From Prorocentrum cordatum (lineage: Eukaryota; Sar; Dinophyceae; Prorocentrales; Prorocentraceae): 40,404 nt of DNA. The position numbers and the translations under genes were made by a program. Positions 40,390 to 40,404 of this stretch are shown in pieces. The stretch lies in assembly GCA_963575745.1 (NCBI GenBank), contig CAUYUJ010000373.1, positions 74,261 to 114,664 on the forward strand, given 5' to 3'. How positions within the stretch are numbered: position 1 is the stretch's first letter; every line of letters starts with the position of its first letter. The notes beneath the pieces are model-generated. The model had not been told where the DNA came from, made no database searches, and saw only the letters and a program-made list of their open reading frames with translations.

Positions 40390-40404
40390 CCATTTTGTTA
40401 CGGG

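Larger units (their letters stand above)
35264..40404. repeat. Tandem array of about 1.64-kb units (three full, one partial)
   Basis: The string CCGTGGATGTAAACAA recurs at 35264, 36862, 38506 and 40149, giving periods of 1598, 1644 and 1643 bp. Unit 1 is shorter because about 46 bp are missing from its left palindrome arm (near 35950). The copies look about 93-95% identical by eye. Each unit contains, in order, a 240-bp inverted-repeat segment, two TTACGGGCCCCAAGACTACGCT-type direct repeats, a collagen-like minisatellite, a palindrome of about 0.75 kb, a TTGCGTTGC-rich tract, and a linker ending TTAGTGTTGCTGGAAGG. The array runs off the right edge. Confidence 0.95.

Noticed and set aside
35264-40404. 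CRISPR-like array
   Set aside because: The units are 1.6 kb, nearly identical throughout and lack short repeats with unique spacers; the setting is eukaryotic.

Overview
The window looks like nuclear DNA of a dinoflagellate. The species is not resolved; the strong GC richness would fit a GC-rich genus such as Prorocentrum. The evidence is the combination of two tyrosine-recombinase (DIRS/Ngaro-like) retroelements, one carrying a cytosine-5 DNA methyltransferase, with Copia-type Gag and Pol remains whose RT has the KHVDD box I associate with dinoflagellate Copia copies. Long simple-sequence tracts and the absence of bacterial-style operons agree with this. I recognise no host housekeeping gene, tRNA or rRNA. 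Every recognisable coding relic lies on the minus strand, and almost all are broken by stops or frameshifts.

Layout. 1-2150 is GC-rich repeat DNA ending in a tandem array of about 425-bp units (981-2150). 2150-8830 is retroelement 1, read right to left: Gag-like ORF (8576-7170), decayed linker, reverse transcriptase (6476-4695), C5 methyltransferase (4694-3690), RNase H (3735-3150), tyrosine recombinase (3060-2286). A piece of the 425-bp repeat recurs at its Gag end (8741-8830), so the element is flanked by direct repeats. 9455-14333 is retroelement 2, a different tyrosine-recombinase family with no methyltransferase: Gag (14333-12881), RT, RNase H, recombinase (to 9455). 14.6-19.0 kb is repeat and microsatellite DNA. 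19448-21353 is a Copia RT-RNase H relic and 25911-27880 a Copia Gag relic; a shared repeat of about 260 bp lies beyond each (19043-19312 and 28149-28402), placed as the two LTRs of one element would be. Between them are purine tracts, a (TG/TA) tract and two unrecognised ORFs (23223-24443 and 24856-25314). 28.4-34.7 kb is repeat-rich and holds an orphan RNase HI-type relic (32207-32947).

34684-35262 is a (CTA)n tract of about 580 bp. It abuts an array of three complete and one partial units of about 1.6 kb (35264-40404). Each full unit holds a 240-bp inverted-repeat segment, a run of 18-bp repeats that reads as collagen-like Gly-Pro-Thr triplets, and a near-perfect palindrome of about 0.75 kb. 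This array is the least explained structure in the window.

Functionally the window is a retroelement graveyard plus a young satellite. The methyltransferase-bearing element matches the published idea that dinoflagellate retrotransposons captured DNMTs, but this copy cannot make an intact enzyme.
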